Shown in pieces: positions 15,947-24,689 of a stretch of DNA of 64,000 nt; the first letter of the stretch is position 1; every line of letters begins with the position of its first letter. Origin of the DNA: Nocardioides iriomotensis (GTDB lineage Bacteria > Actinomycetota > Actinomycetes > Propionibacteriales > Nocardioidaceae); assembly GCF_004168035.1 (NCBI RefSeq), contig NZ_SDPU01000001.1, positions 1-64,000 of the forward strand, given 5' to 3'. The translations under genes were made by a program, and so were the position numbers. A model generated the notes under the pieces. That model was not told the origin of the DNA and did not search any database. It worked only from the letters and a program-made list of their open reading frames with translations.

Positions 15947-16014
15947 CACGGTGCCTCCATGGACGTGCCGGGGGGTCGGGTCCCTTCGACGGCCGCCTGA
16001 CGGACGCGGATCGG

Positions 16015-16581
16015 CTACGTCCCGCCCTCCGCAATCTGCGGGTCCGCGGAGACCGACGGCGGCCAGCGATGCTCGCGCCACGCGTCCCAGGTCGCGAATC
16101 CCGTCGGTGGCTCGTCGATGGGCTCGCTGCCGTCGAGCTCATCTGGCGTCGGGACGTCGATGCTGTCAGACCAAGCGGCGAGCTCCTCGTCGGAGATGGG
16201 CCACGTCGTGTGTGGCGCCTCGGCCTGGCGCTGATCGAGTCGTCTTCGCTGCTCGGCCGGGGTGAGCTCGAAGTAGCGGAGCTCCGCCCTCGCGCCGAGG
16301 TCTGCCGCTGCCTGCCGGAGGGCGGAGCGCTCGTCCCGACTCCACAGGCCGTAGTCGATCACGACGTTGTTGCCGAGCTCGAGGGCGCGAAGCCCGATCT
16401 GGATGAGTCGCCCCTCGATCACGTCCTGGGCCGAGGGTGGGTTCTCGTTCCCGTAGAGCGCCTTCACCCACTCGTCCTTCGTCAGACGAAGTGCTCTCTG
16501 CTCGACCTCGATGCGCCGCGCAGCAGTGGTCTTCCCGGTGCTCGGAAGCCCCACCGTCAGGAACAGTGTCGGTCGCCTCAT
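16015..16581 (-). CDS. P-loop ATPase/kinase of the zeta-toxin/chloramphenicol phosphotransferase type
   Basis: 188 residues. Walker A GLPSTGKTTAARRIE sits right after the first strand (LFLTVG), followed by RLTKDEWVKALYG, NNVVIDYGLWSRDER and RYFELTPAEQRRRLDQRQ, the layout of small AAA_33 kinases that phosphorylate small molecules. ATG 16581 is preceded by GAGGGG and lies 10 bases after the upstream hydrolase stop, so the two form an operon. A toxin role is unlikely given the lack of an antitoxin gene; a small-molecule kinase is the simpler reading. Confidence 0.8.
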   Translation of the reverse strand: MRRPTLFLTVGLPSTGKTTAARRIEVEQRALRLTKDEWVKALYGNENPPSAQDVIEGRLIQIGLRALELGNNVVIDYGLWSRDERSALRQAAADLGARAELRYFELTPAEQRRRLDQRQAEAPHTTWPISDEELAAWSDSIDVPTPDELDGSEPIDEPPTGFATWDAWREHRWPPSVSADPQIAEGGT

Positions 16582-16591
16582 GGTCAACCCC

Positions 16592-17374
16592 TCAGGACAG
16601 GAACGTGCGGATGAGCGGGACCACCTGGGAGCGGTGCTCCTCGAAGAAGCCGTGGCGGCCACCCTCCACGAGGTGGAGGCGCGCAGAGCGGATGCGCTGC
16701 GCGAGCAGATGCGCGTTGGCGACCGGGGCCATCAGGTCGTCGGTGCCGTGGAGCACGAGGGTCGGTGCCTCGATCTGGGCCAGCCTGTCCCAGGCGTCGT
16801 GGCGCGAGCTGGCACGGAGGTGCGCGCGTTGCTCCTGCTTGCTCATCGTCGGGTCTCCGAAGAGGTGGCTGTGCTCGGGCGGGTGCGGCCACTGGTCGGT
16901 GTAGAAGAGCCGTTGCAGAGCCGCACGCCTGCGGCCGGGATCGGGGTCGCCGAGGGAGCGGCGGACCTGGGCGTCGCGTTCCTGGGCGTGCGGCCCGCCG
17001 GGTGAGGTGCACGCCAGCACCAGTCGGTCGACCACCGCGGGATGCGCCGCCGCGAGGACCTGGGCGACACGCCCTCCCATGGACGTGCCGTACACCGTTG
17101 CGGACACGGCGCCGACGGCGGTCAGTACGTCGCGGGCGTCGTCGGCGAAGAGCTCGGTCGACCAGTCGGTGACGTCCCCTCTGCTCTCACCGGTGCCGCG
17201 CTGGTCGAAGGTCACGACGCGGAAGACGTCCTCGAAGTCCTCGCGGAGCGAGCTCCACCATCGGTGCGAGTTGGCCTGGCCTGCCAGCAGGAGCAGGGTC
17301 GGACCGGCCGCGAGTCCGCTGACTTGGACGGAGAGCCGGAAGCCGTCCGCCGCGGTGGCCGTCAGTCGTCTCAT
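16592..17374 (-). CDS. Alpha/beta hydrolase
   Basis: 260 residues, soluble. The full catalytic triad is visible: nucleophile elbow YGTSMGGRVAQ (Ser about 98), acid in VLHGTDDLMAP, and His in VEGGRHGFFEEH. The N-terminal strand pattern and TFDQRGTGES fit the family that includes haloperoxidase-like esterases and 3-oxoadipate enol-lactonases. The substrate is unknown. It is the first gene of a two-gene unit with the P-loop kinase. Confidence 0.87.
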   Translation of the reverse strand: MRRLTATAADGFRLSVQVSGLAAGPTLLLLAGQANSHRWWSSLREDFEDVFRVVTFDQRGTGESRGDVTDWSTELFADDARDVLTAVGAVSATVYGTSMGGRVAQVLAAAHPAVVDRLVLACTSPGGPHAQERDAQVRRSLGDPDPGRRRAALQRLFYTDQWPHPPEHSHLFGDPTMSKQEQRAHLRASSRHDAWDRLAQIEAPTLVLHGTDDLMAPVANAHLLAQRIRSARLHLVEGGRHGFFEEHRSQVVPLIRTFLS

Positions 17375-17543
17375 CGGGAGCCCAGCCTAGGCGGCCCTGC
17401 GGACGATGGACCCGGGACCATCGCCGAGGGATGAAGCCTGGGCGCGCACTTCACCTTCCTGCTCGAGCCGCAGCACCGCGGCTCCACGCGGTTGCTCTCC
17501 AGGCTGTCAGGGTCACGAACCCGGTCACCCCGGCCGTTGTCGC

Positions 17544-18254
17544 TCACGTCGCCGTGAAGTGCTCCGTGGCCCACGTGGTGGGGATGATCGCCCGGCGACC
17601 TCGGTCGGCCATCGTGAACCCGACCAGCTCGACGGTCCTCACGACGAAGGGGACGGGGTCGACGCGGCGGTGCTCCGACACCCAGGTCACGAGTGACTCA
17701 GGCTGTGCGATCGGGCCGGCGAAGTGGACCAGGTTGACGTACCAGATGTCACGCGGTGGCCACTGCGCCTCGTACCAGCCGAGGTCGCCGAGGGAGTCGG
17801 CGAGATCCTCCATGAAGCTCCACGCGGCATCGTCCTCGGCTTCGACCTGCGCCATCACCGTGCCCGGGGTGAGGGTGACACCCGTGAAGCGCAGGCGGAG
17901 CGGGGCGGTCCGGGCGCAGACCTCCCGCAGGACCCGCCCCCACCCGATCGCCACGTCGTCGGTCGGCGCGCGGTCCGGTTGCCGTGGCTCGAGTGCCCGC
18001 ACGGTGAGGTGCGCGCTCCCCCGGGCGCCCGTCTGCAGGTGACCCGGGCCGGCGTGCTCGAGGGCCTGTCCCATCCATGCGCTCATCAGTGCCGAGATTG
18101 GCTCCGGCGGCGACAGGATGAACGAGGCCGGCCACCTGCCGTCGGGCTGGAGCGGTCCCTCGCACCGGTGCAGCTGCCTGGTGATCAGCGGCGCCGCCTC
18201 CGCGAAGAGCTCGTCGAACCGAGAGGGTGCCTCCGTCTCCGCCGCCACTCGCAC
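17544..18254 (-). CDS. Hypothetical protein, possibly 2H phosphoesterase-like
   Basis: 236 residues from GTG 18254, soluble. SAHLTVRALE (His 82-Leu-Thr) and a second strand WYVNLVHFAG about 90 residues later are spaced like the two H-x-T/S motifs of the 2H phosphoesterase (LigT) fold, but the second motif lacks its His and Thr. It could be a divergent member without activity or an unrelated protein. The gene itself is well supported by composition and length. It lies alone on the minus strand. Confidence 0.6.
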   Translation of the reverse strand: MRVAAETEAPSRFDELFAEAAPLITRQLHRCEGPLQPDGRWPASFILSPPEPISALMSAWMGQALEHAGPGHLQTGARGSAHLTVRALEPRQPDRAPTDDVAIGWGRVLREVCARTAPLRLRFTGVTLTPGTVMAQVEAEDDAAWSFMEDLADSLGDLGWYEAQWPPRDIWYVNLVHFAGPIAQPESLVTWVSEHRRVDPVPFVVRTVELVGFTMADRGRRAIIPTTWATEHFTAT

Positions 18255-18416
18255 GGCGTGAGCCTAGAGGGTCATGCCGTGACCTCCTGCGGCGCAGCCG
18301 TGCGTGGCTGGTCCGAGCCCGGCCCCACCGAGCACGCCGGGCGGCATGATGACCCCGACGAGATGCAACCTCCTGCGCGTCTCGACTCGTTGACTGGGCA
18401 TGGAGCGGGGTGACTG

Positions 18417-18941
18417 ATGCGCGACGAGGCGGCGTTCGTCGAGTTCGCGCAAGCGGCGAGTGCCCGGTTGCGCCGGACGGCGTACCTGATGTGCGGCGAC
18501 TGGGACCTGGCCTCGGACCACGTGCAGGAGGGTCTGATCCGGGTGTACGTCGCGTGGCCGCGGCTGACCCGGTCAGGCGGCGAGTACGCCTACGCCCGCC
18601 GGGCCGTGGTCAGCGCCCTGATCGACCACGCCCGGCGCCGGTCGAGCACGGAGGTCGTCAGCGAGGTCACGGTCGAGCGGTCGTCCGAGCAGGACGTCGC
18701 CGAGGACGTCTCCGCGCGCGCCGCGCTGATGACGGCGCTGACCGCGCTGCCACCACGCCAGCGCGCGTGCGTGGTGCTGCGCTACTTCGAGGACCTCAGC
18801 GTCGCGCAGGTGGCGGAGGCTCTCGGGTGCAGCGAGGGCACGGTCAAGAGCCAGACGTCACGCGCGCTGGCCTCGCTCCGGTCCGTGTTCGACGGCTCGC
18901 CCCTCGGCGGGCTCGTGACCGAAGGAGCGTCGTCATGGTGA
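18417..18941 (+). CDS. ECF RNA polymerase sigma factor, SigE family
   Basis: 174 residues. Region 2 spans FVEFAQAASARLRRTAYLMC to QEGLIRVYVAWPRL, the typical start of SigE-family (actinobacterial ECF) sigma factors, and region 4 carries LPPRQRACVVLRYFEDLSVA, then EALGCSEGTVKSQTSRALA, the helix-turn-helix that contacts the -35 element. Its last codons overlap the start of the next gene by 7 bases, so the downstream membrane protein is translationally coupled and probably its regulator or co-effector. Confidence 0.93.
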   Translation: MRDEAAFVEFAQAASARLRRTAYLMCGDWDLASDHVQEGLIRVYVAWPRLTRSGGEYAYARRAVVSALIDHARRRSSTEVVSEVTVERSSEQDVAEDVSARAALMTALTALPPRQRACVVLRYFEDLSVAQVAEALGCSEGTVKSQTSRALASLRSVFDGSPLGGLVTEGASSW

Positions 18942-20284
18942 ACGAGCTGCGCGAGCTGCTCCGCGACAACGTCGCGTCCGCGCCGCAGGACCCCGTCGAC
19001 CTCTCCGTGGTCCTCGCGACAGGTCGCCGGCGGGTACGGCGCCGCCGCCTCTCGGCCGTGGGGGGCGCCGCACTGGCGAGCGCCGCCGTCATCGGCCTCG
19101 CCACGCTGGTGTGGCCCGCTCCCCCCGACCTGGGCGCGGCCGGCGTCCCCACCCCGGACGCACCGACCCTGCACCTGGCCGACGCGGCGGACGCCGTTGC
19201 CGGCGAGGACTACCGCGTGCTGGCGTCGCACACCAACGACGACCTCGAGGCCGACAACGGCCAGTACCTCGACGGCGTCACCGACGACGGGCAGATCCTG
19301 TTCCGCGACGGGCCGCGCGCGGACCTGCCGCAGGCGCGGTACGCGCTGATGGACCCGGCCACAAGCGAAAAGACCTGGCTGCCCGACCCACCCGCACCCG
19401 GCGGCGAGCAGCTGTGGCCGGTCGACCTCGGAGCGGAGCGGCTCGTGCTCACCGGGCTGCGCTTCGCGGAGGCCAGCGACGGCGCCGACCCCTTCGCCGG
19501 GGCGCGGCTCTTCGCACTCGTCCTCGACCGCGAGTCGCAGACGTGGTCGAGGCTGGAGTGGCCGGACCTGCCCGATGTCGACCGGCCGGGCACCCAGGCG
19601 CTCGGCCCGGACGGTCGCCTCTACGTCCGCGTGCCCGCGACACAGGGCCGGCCACCCGAGGGCGGCTGGCCGACCGGGCCGGACGGCGAGGCGGACGACG
19701 CCGACGCGCCGGGCGACACCTACGACCTGTGGTCGGTGTCGCTCACCGACACCGCCGACGTCCGGGACGAGGGACTCACCCTCGGAAGCATGGCGTTCAC
19801 GGACACGAGCATGGTGTGGACCGACTCCACGAACGGCGACGCCGGGGACGTGCACGTGCGCGACCTCGCCACCGGGGACACCCGGTCGTTCGACCCGCAG
19901 ACCGGCGAGAAGTGCAACCTGCTCTCCTTCGGCGCGACCCACGAACGCATCGTGATGGGGCAGTACTGCGGCACCTACGCCGACGGCGTCCGCGACGACC
20001 GCGTGCAGGTGCTCAGCACCGACGGCGACCAGGTCGTCACCGTGCAGGACGACAGGATCGATGGTGGTCTGGCCGGCACCGACGGCGTCGTGACCGTCAC
20101 GTCGTACCAACGCGGACGGGCCGGCACCTACGTGTACGACCTCAGGACCGACCGGTTCCTGCGCCTCAGCGACGACGTGTCGCAGTGGTCCATGGGCGGG
20201 CCAACGCCCGAGGGACGCGTCCTGTGGACCGTCCCCGAGCACCGGCGTGGCGCCACGCAGGTGCTCGGGGAGATCCTCGACTGA
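18935..20284 (+). CDS. Membrane-anchored propeller-like protein coupled to the sigma factor
   Basis: 449 residues. A cytoplasmic start (NELRELLRDNVASAPQDPVDL) resembles the short N-terminal region of proteins encoded after SigE-family sigma genes; an Arg-rich segment and one membrane helix (about residues 42-62, LASAAVIGLATLVW) follow, then an Asp-rich extracytoplasmic part with repeated strands such as ERLVLTGLRFAE and MAFTDTSMVWTDSTNG that suggest a beta-propeller. No zinc anti-sigma motif (H-x3-C-x2-C) is present, so an anti-sigma role is inferred only from coupling and topology. Confidence 0.75.
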   Translation: MVNELRELLRDNVASAPQDPVDLSVVLATGRRRVRRRRLSAVGGAALASAAVIGLATLVWPAPPDLGAAGVPTPDAPTLHLADAADAVAGEDYRVLASHTNDDLEADNGQYLDGVTDDGQILFRDGPRADLPQARYALMDPATSEKTWLPDPPAPGGEQLWPVDLGAERLVLTGLRFAEASDGADPFAGARLFALVLDRESQTWSRLEWPDLPDVDRPGTQALGPDGRLYVRVPATQGRPPEGGWPTGPDGEADDADAPGDTYDLWSVSLTDTADVRDEGLTLGSMAFTDTSMVWTDSTNGDAGDVHVRDLATGDTRSFDPQTGEKCNLLSFGATHERIVMGQYCGTYADGVRDDRVQVLSTDGDQVVTVQDDRIDGGLAGTDGVVTVTSYQRGRAGTYVYDLRTDRFLRLSDDVSQWSMGGPTPEGRVLWTVPEHRRGATQVLGEILD

Positions 20285-20286
20285 CG

Positions 20287-20865
20287 TCACCCGAGCAGGC
20301 TGGTGGCCCCCTCCACGACGAGCAGCACCCCGAACACCGTGAACGCGCCGGCGGCCAGGTACTTCACCAGCCTCTCCGGCAGCTGCCGGCCGAGCCACAG
20401 GCCGACAAGGATCGCCAGGGCGTCGGCGAGCACCATGCCGACGGTGCTGCCGATCCAGGTGCCGAACCAGCCGTAGTCGGTCGCCAGCGTGATCGTGGCG
20501 AGCATCGTCTTGTCACCGAGCTCGGCCAGGAAGAAGGCGGTGCCGACGGCGAGGAGGGCGGATCCGCTCGCCCGCGCCGCCTTCTTCTGCTCGTCCTCGG
20601 TCAGGGCGTCGCCGCGCAGGGTCCAGGCAGCGAAGGCGAGGAACGCGATGCCGGCGACGATCGCGATCACGTCGGTGGGGACCGCGTCGCCGATGACCGA
20701 GCCCAGGGCGACGGAGACCAGGTGGACGATGGCCGTCGCCACCGTGATCCCGGCCAGGACGGTGCGGGCCCGGAAGCGGGTGGCGAAGGTCATCGCCATC
20801 AGCTGGGACTTGTCGCCGAGCTCGGCGAGGAAGATGACGCCGGTGGAGACCAGCAGTGCGGTCAT
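20287..20865 (-). CDS. TMEM165/GDT1 family Mn2+/Ca2+ exporter
   Basis: 192 residues and six predicted membrane helices in two repeats. Each repeat opens with the family signature E-x-G-D-K-S/T: IFLAELGDKSQL at about 9-20 and FFLAELGDKTML at about 110-121. Members move Mn2+ or Ca2+ out of the cytoplasm, probably against H+. ATG 20865 has AGGAG upstream; the in-frame extension was rejected as non-hydrophobic. The upstream leader contains a yybP-ykoY aptamer, pointing to induction by Mn2+. It ends 2 bases from the convergent sigma-linked gene. Confidence 0.92.
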   Translation of the reverse strand: MTALLVSTGVIFLAELGDKSQLMAMTFATRFRARTVLAGITVATAIVHLVSVALGSVIGDAVPTDVIAIVAGIAFLAFAAWTLRGDALTEDEQKKAARASGSALLAVGTAFFLAELGDKTMLATITLATDYGWFGTWIGSTVGMVLADALAILVGLWLGRQLPERLVKYLAAGAFTVFGVLLVVEGATSLLG

Positions 20866-20956
20866 GAGGGGGTTCTCCTGTTCCGCCCGGTCCCGAGCGG
20901 CGCTGGAGCATGCCCTCGACCGGGCACGTGATGGTGTGGGTCCACGTCGTGCCGGT

Positions 20957-21095
20957 CGAAGGTCTCGCCCGCCCACGTGCGACCGCTTCCGCGACCGCCG
21001 GTGTGGGCCGGTGGAGCCGGACCGGACTCGTCCCGGGACTCCGGGCGGGAACGGTCAGTGTGTCGACTCCACTGTTGGGGGCTACTCCCCTTCGC
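20957..21095 (-). promoter_or_regulatory. yybP-ykoY (manganese) riboswitch
   Basis: On the minus strand the two invariant internal loops are present: ggggagtag (plus-strand 21082-21090) and gagacctt (20959-20966), and the flanking cgaag and cttcg pair to form P1. The segment between folds into GC-rich arms. The ATG of the TMEM165 gene is about 90 bases downstream, and no run of T follows a hairpin, so translational control is more likely than attenuation. Known members sense Mn2+. Confidence 0.88.
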
Positions 21096-21199
21096 TGGGC
21101 GTCACTTTATCGGAGGGCGGCCGATGGTCCCGACGCGTGTCCACGGCTGGTCGCATCGGGGCATGTCGTCGGCCGTCACCGCGTCATACCGTCGAGGTG

Positions 21200-21850
21200 A
21201 TGACCACGCTGCAAGCCACCGAGCGACACCTGCGACTGGCGACCGCGGGCGTGTGGCTGCTGCCGGCGTACGCCTTCTGCCTCGCACTCAGCACGCTGAC
21301 CCACGAGCCCGACCACAGCGAGGACTTCGCGGCCTGGTCGCGCTACGTGACCACGGACGTGTTCGTGGTCAGCCACGTCGGCCTCAGCATCCTCGGGGCC
21401 GGGCTCGGCCTGGTGGGCGTGGTCTGCGCGCTGGTGCTCATGCTGCCCGGGCCCGCGTCCGGTACGGCGCTCGTCGCCACGGCGCTGACGATCGTCGGCA
21501 ACGTCCTGTTCACGAGCATCTTCGCGGCCGCTGCCTACGCGCAGCCCGCGATCGGGCGTGCCTTCCTCGACGGGATGCCCGGCGCCGAGAGCCTCTACGA
21601 CCAGGTCTACGGAGCCCCCTTGCTGACGGCGTTCGCCCTCGGCGCGCTGACGTTCGTCTCCGGGGCGCTGCTCCTCGGCAGGGCGCTGGCGCGGACCACG
21701 CCCGCACTCCGGTTCGCCGGCTGGACGTACGGCGTGGCGCTGGTGGTGTTCCTCGTCGCGGGGTTCACGGTGTCCGTGCTGCAACCCGTCGCGGCCGCCG
21801 TCGCCTGCGCCGCGGGCGTGGTGGTGGCGCTCCGGCTGCCCGCGTCGTAG
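21200..21850 (+). CDS. Hypothetical integral membrane protein
   Basis: 216 residues with about five membrane helices: LATAGVWLLPAYAFCLALST, VGLSILGAGLGLVGVVCALV, TALTIVGNVLFTSIFAAAAY, APLLTAFALGALTFVSGALL and YGVALVVFLVAGFTVSVLQP. A loop LTHEPDHSEDFAAWSRY lies after the first helix. No transporter motif or family is recognised. GAGG precedes the ATG. It stands between divergent and convergent neighbours, so it is probably monocistronic. Confidence 0.75.
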   Translation: MTTLQATERHLRLATAGVWLLPAYAFCLALSTLTHEPDHSEDFAAWSRYVTTDVFVVSHVGLSILGAGLGLVGVVCALVLMLPGPASGTALVATALTIVGNVLFTSIFAAAAYAQPAIGRAFLDGMPGAESLYDQVYGAPLLTAFALGALTFVSGALLLGRALARTTPALRFAGWTYGVALVVFLVAGFTVSVLQPVAAAVACAAGVVVALRLPAS

Positions 21851-22030
21851 TCAGGCCCGCGCGCGCCCGAGCAGCCGGTCGAGCCAGCGCGGGCCGCCGT
21901 CGGCGCGCTCGGCGTCGTGACCGCTGCAGCGCTCGGAAGCGGGGACGCCGGCCAGCACCTGGTCGACGTGCTGGCCGCAGCCGGCCCAGGTGGTCCTGCC
22001 GCAGGTCCTGCAGGTGGTGCGTCGGCACAT
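21851..22030 (-). CDS. Small Cys-rich protein at the end of the sulfur module
   Basis: 59 residues with a zinc-ribbon-like start, CRRTTCRTCGRTTWAGCGQH, then a helix (VDQVLAGVP) and another Cys-His (ERCSGHD). The Cys-rich head probably binds zinc. Homologues I recall are short actinobacterial proteins of this exact design and unknown role. GAGGAGAA precedes the ATG. It follows the TauE gene after 38 bases on the same strand, so it belongs to the MBL-rhodanese/TauE transcript, though the small repeat between them could mark a boundary. Confidence 0.75.
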   Translation of the reverse strand: MCRRTTCRTCGRTTWAGCGQHVDQVLAGVPASERCSGHDAERADGGPRWLDRLLGRARA

Positions 22031-22045
22031 GGGTTCTCCTCGGTG

Positions 22046-22069
22046 GGTGATGGTGATGGTGATGGTGAT
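22046..22069. repeat. Four tandem copies of ggtgat
   Basis: Exactly four 6-base units lie between the stop codon of the TauE gene and the ribosome site of the small Cys-rich gene. It is non-coding, so slippage would change only the spacing between the two genes. Confidence 0.85.
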
Positions 22070-22914
22070 CAGGTCAGGACGGGGATCGCCTGCCACGCCG
22101 TGCCGGCACCGACCGCCACCAGGAGCAGGGTGAACGCCGTCTGCAGGCGGGCGCTCGGCACGGCGTCGGCGACGCGGCTGCCGAGCCGGCCTCCGGCCAC
22201 GGCGGCCGCGGTGAGCAGGGCGACGAGGATCCAGTCGGGCGCGGGTCCGGTGCCGGCGCGGACGGCCAGGGCCGCCGCGGAGGTGATCGTGATGACGACC
22301 AGGGACGTCCCGGCGGCGTAGCGGATCGGGAGCCCGAGCGCGAGAACGAGGGCGGGCACAACGAGGAAGCCGCCGCCGACACCCAGGAAGCCGGTGAGCA
22401 GGCCCACGACGGTGGCGGTGACGAGCACCTTCACGGCGCGCGGGCACCGGCACATGAACGTCGGGCTGAACGAGACGATCGGGTCGTCGAACCGCGGCCG
22501 GTCCGGGCCGCTGCCGCTGGCGACGCCGAGCCCGGCGCGGGTGCGGCGAGCGTGCCTCACCTGGCGGACGGTCATGACGGTGGCGACCACCGCGACCACG
22601 GCCGCGAACGACGCCAGCAGCACCGGCTCGGGCACCCGCGACGAGGCGACGGCACCGGCGGCCGCGCCTCCGGTCGCGACGATCCCGAGCACGGCGCCCC
22701 GGGCGGGCAGCACCCTCTCGGCGCGCCAGGCGGCGTAGGCGGAGACCGCGGACGTCGTACCGACGACGACGAGGGAGCCGGTGGTGGCCTGGGCCGCGTC
22801 CTGGCCGAGAAGGTAGACGAGCACCGGTACGGCGAGGATCGACCCGCCACCCCCGAGCGCGCCGAGGGCGAGCCCGATGCCGAGGCCGGCCACGAGCGCG
22901 ACGACGACGGTCAT
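22069..22914 (-). CDS. TSUP family sulfur-compound exporter (TauE/SafE)
   Basis: 281 residues, about eight membrane helices. The duplicated TSUP signature is clear: GIGLALGALGGGGSILAVPV (about 11-30) and VVGLLTGFLGVGGGFLVVPA (about 169-188). A soluble central loop holds FDDPIVSFSPTFMCRCPRAV. TauE/SafE proteins export sulfite, sulfoacetate or related anions, or take up thiosulfate. Its ATG overlaps the stop of the MBL-rhodanese gene (ATGA), so the products are coupled; removal of sulfite made from sulfane sulfur is the likely job. Probable control by the CstR-like repressor upstream. Confidence 0.92.
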   Translation of the reverse strand: MTVVVALVAGLGIGLALGALGGGGSILAVPVLVYLLGQDAAQATTGSLVVVGTTSAVSAYAAWRAERVLPARGAVLGIVATGGAAAGAVASSRVPEPVLLASFAAVVAVVATVMTVRQVRHARRTRAGLGVASGSGPDRPRFDDPIVSFSPTFMCRCPRAVKVLVTATVVGLLTGFLGVGGGFLVVPALVLALGLPIRYAAGTSLVVITITSAAALAVRAGTGPAPDWILVALLTAAAVAGGRLGSRVADAVPSARLQTAFTLLLVAVGAGTAWQAIPVLT

Positions 22915-24281
22915 GCCTCGGGACCGACGAGGTGCAGGTCGACCTCGCGGGCGTTGTCGAAGGTGTCGTCGATCGCGACCAGCGTGTGCCCGGCCGCGGA
23001 CAGGAAGGACGCGGCGACGGAGGCGCGGTAGCCGCCGGCGCAGTGCACCCAGACCTCGGTGCCCGGCACCTCGTCGAGACGGTGCGGCAGCTCGTGGACG
23101 GGGATGTTGAGCGCGCCCTGGATGCGGGCGGACTCGTGCTCGTCGGTGCGACGCACGTCGAGGACGGTGACGGCCCTGTGCCGACGCACGGCGGCGAGGT
23201 CGGCGAAGGTGGCCGTGGGGAACGACGCGAGGTCGCGGTCGGACCAGTCGGCGGGCCCCCCGGTCGCGGCGGCGGCCGGTCGGTCGATGCCGATGCGGAC
23301 CAGCTCGCGCTGCGCCCGGGCGACGTCGGCGGCGGTCTCACCCAGCAGGGTCAGCGGGGTGCCCCAGCCGATCAGCCAGCCCAGGTAGGTGGCGAACCCG
23401 CCGTCCAGCCCGAAGCTCAGCGTCCCCGGCACGTGGCCGGCCGCGAAGGCGGTCCGGTTGCGCAGGTCGACGACCCACTCGCCGGCCTCGATGCGACGGC
23501 GCAGCTCGGTGGCGTCGGCGGTGACCGGCGGGGACAGGTCGGGTGCCGACGGTCCGGCGGCGTTGGCCGGAGCCATGTGGGCGTAGTAGGCGGGGTAGGC
23601 GCCGAGCCCGTCGAGCAGCTCCTTGACGTACGTCTCCTCGTCCTGGGTGAGGACCGGGTTGCTCTCCTTCTCGCGACCGATCGTCGAGGCGTCGGCGTCG
23701 GACTGGGTGGCCGAGCAGAACGACCCGAAGCCGTGGGTCGGGTACACCGCGGCGTCGTCGGGCAGCGTGCCGGCGAGGCGGTGCGCGGAGGCGTGCTGCA
23801 GGTGCACGAGCTCGTGGGTGTGCGCGGCGCCGAGCAGGTCCGGGCGCCCGGTGGCGCCGAACAGCAGGCTGCCGCCGGAGAACACACCGACGTCGCGCCC
23901 GGTCGCCGTGTCGCGCAGCGCATAGGACAGGTGGGTGAAGGTGTGGCCCGGTGTCGCCAGGGCGGTGACGGCCATCCGGTCACCGACGCGCACCGTCTCC
24001 CCGTCGCGCACGGGCGTCCGGTCGAACGAGACGTCGTCGGCGGCGTTGACCAGGTACGCGGCACCGGTGGTCCGGGCGAGTGCGTGCCCGCCGGTGACGT
24101 AGTCGTTGTGGATGTGCGTCTCGAAGACGTGGGTCAGCCGTACGCCGTCGCGGTCGAGCAGGTCGAGGACCCGGTCGATGTCGCGCTGCGGGTCGACGAC
24201 GAACGCGACCCCGCCGTCGTGGACGAGGTAGCTGCGGTCGCCCAGCGTCGGGGTCTCGATCGGGATGACGGTCAGGTGCAT
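22911..24281 (-). CDS. MBL-fold hydrolase fused to rhodanese domains (persulfide-handling)
   Basis: 456 residues. The N-terminal metallo-beta-lactamase domain has the THIHNDYVTGG metal motif, a later His in ATPGHTFTHLSY, and DVGVFSGGSLLFG, as in ETHE1-like persulfide dioxygenases. Two rhodanese domains follow: WVVDLRNRTAFAAGHVPGTL (no active Cys visible) and a C-terminal one with the active loop HCAGGYRAS (Cys in CAGGYR). Such fusions oxidise or transfer sulfane sulfur. It is the first gene after the divergent promoter with two operators and overlaps TauE. Confidence 0.92.
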   Translation of the reverse strand: MHLTVIPIETPTLGDRSYLVHDGGVAFVVDPQRDIDRVLDLLDRDGVRLTHVFETHIHNDYVTGGHALARTTGAAYLVNAADDVSFDRTPVRDGETVRVGDRMAVTALATPGHTFTHLSYALRDTATGRDVGVFSGGSLLFGATGRPDLLGAAHTHELVHLQHASAHRLAGTLPDDAAVYPTHGFGSFCSATQSDADASTIGREKESNPVLTQDEETYVKELLDGLGAYPAYYAHMAPANAAGPSAPDLSPPVTADATELRRRIEAGEWVVDLRNRTAFAAGHVPGTLSFGLDGGFATYLGWLIGWGTPLTLLGETAADVARAQRELVRIGIDRPAAAATGGPADWSDRDLASFPTATFADLAAVRRHRAVTVLDVRRTDEHESARIQGALNIPVHELPHRLDEVPGTEVWVHCAGGYRASVAASFLSAAGHTLVAIDDTFDNAREVDLHLVGPEA

Positions 24282-24308
24282 GGCGGTCTCCGACTCCGGT
24301 GACGAGGC

Positions 24309-24672
<364 letters not shown>

Positions 24673-24689
24673 TCGCCATCGACCCGGCG

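Noticed and set aside
16015-16581. Zeta toxin of a toxin-antitoxin pair
   Set aside because: The P-loop kinase has the general fold, but no small antitoxin gene adjoins it and it is cotranscribed with a hydrolase.
22046-22069. Short repeats as a CRISPR array
   Set aside because: Units are 6 bases with no spacers; the 9-base repeats at 1624-1665 are coding. No CRISPR-like array or cas gene occurs in the window.
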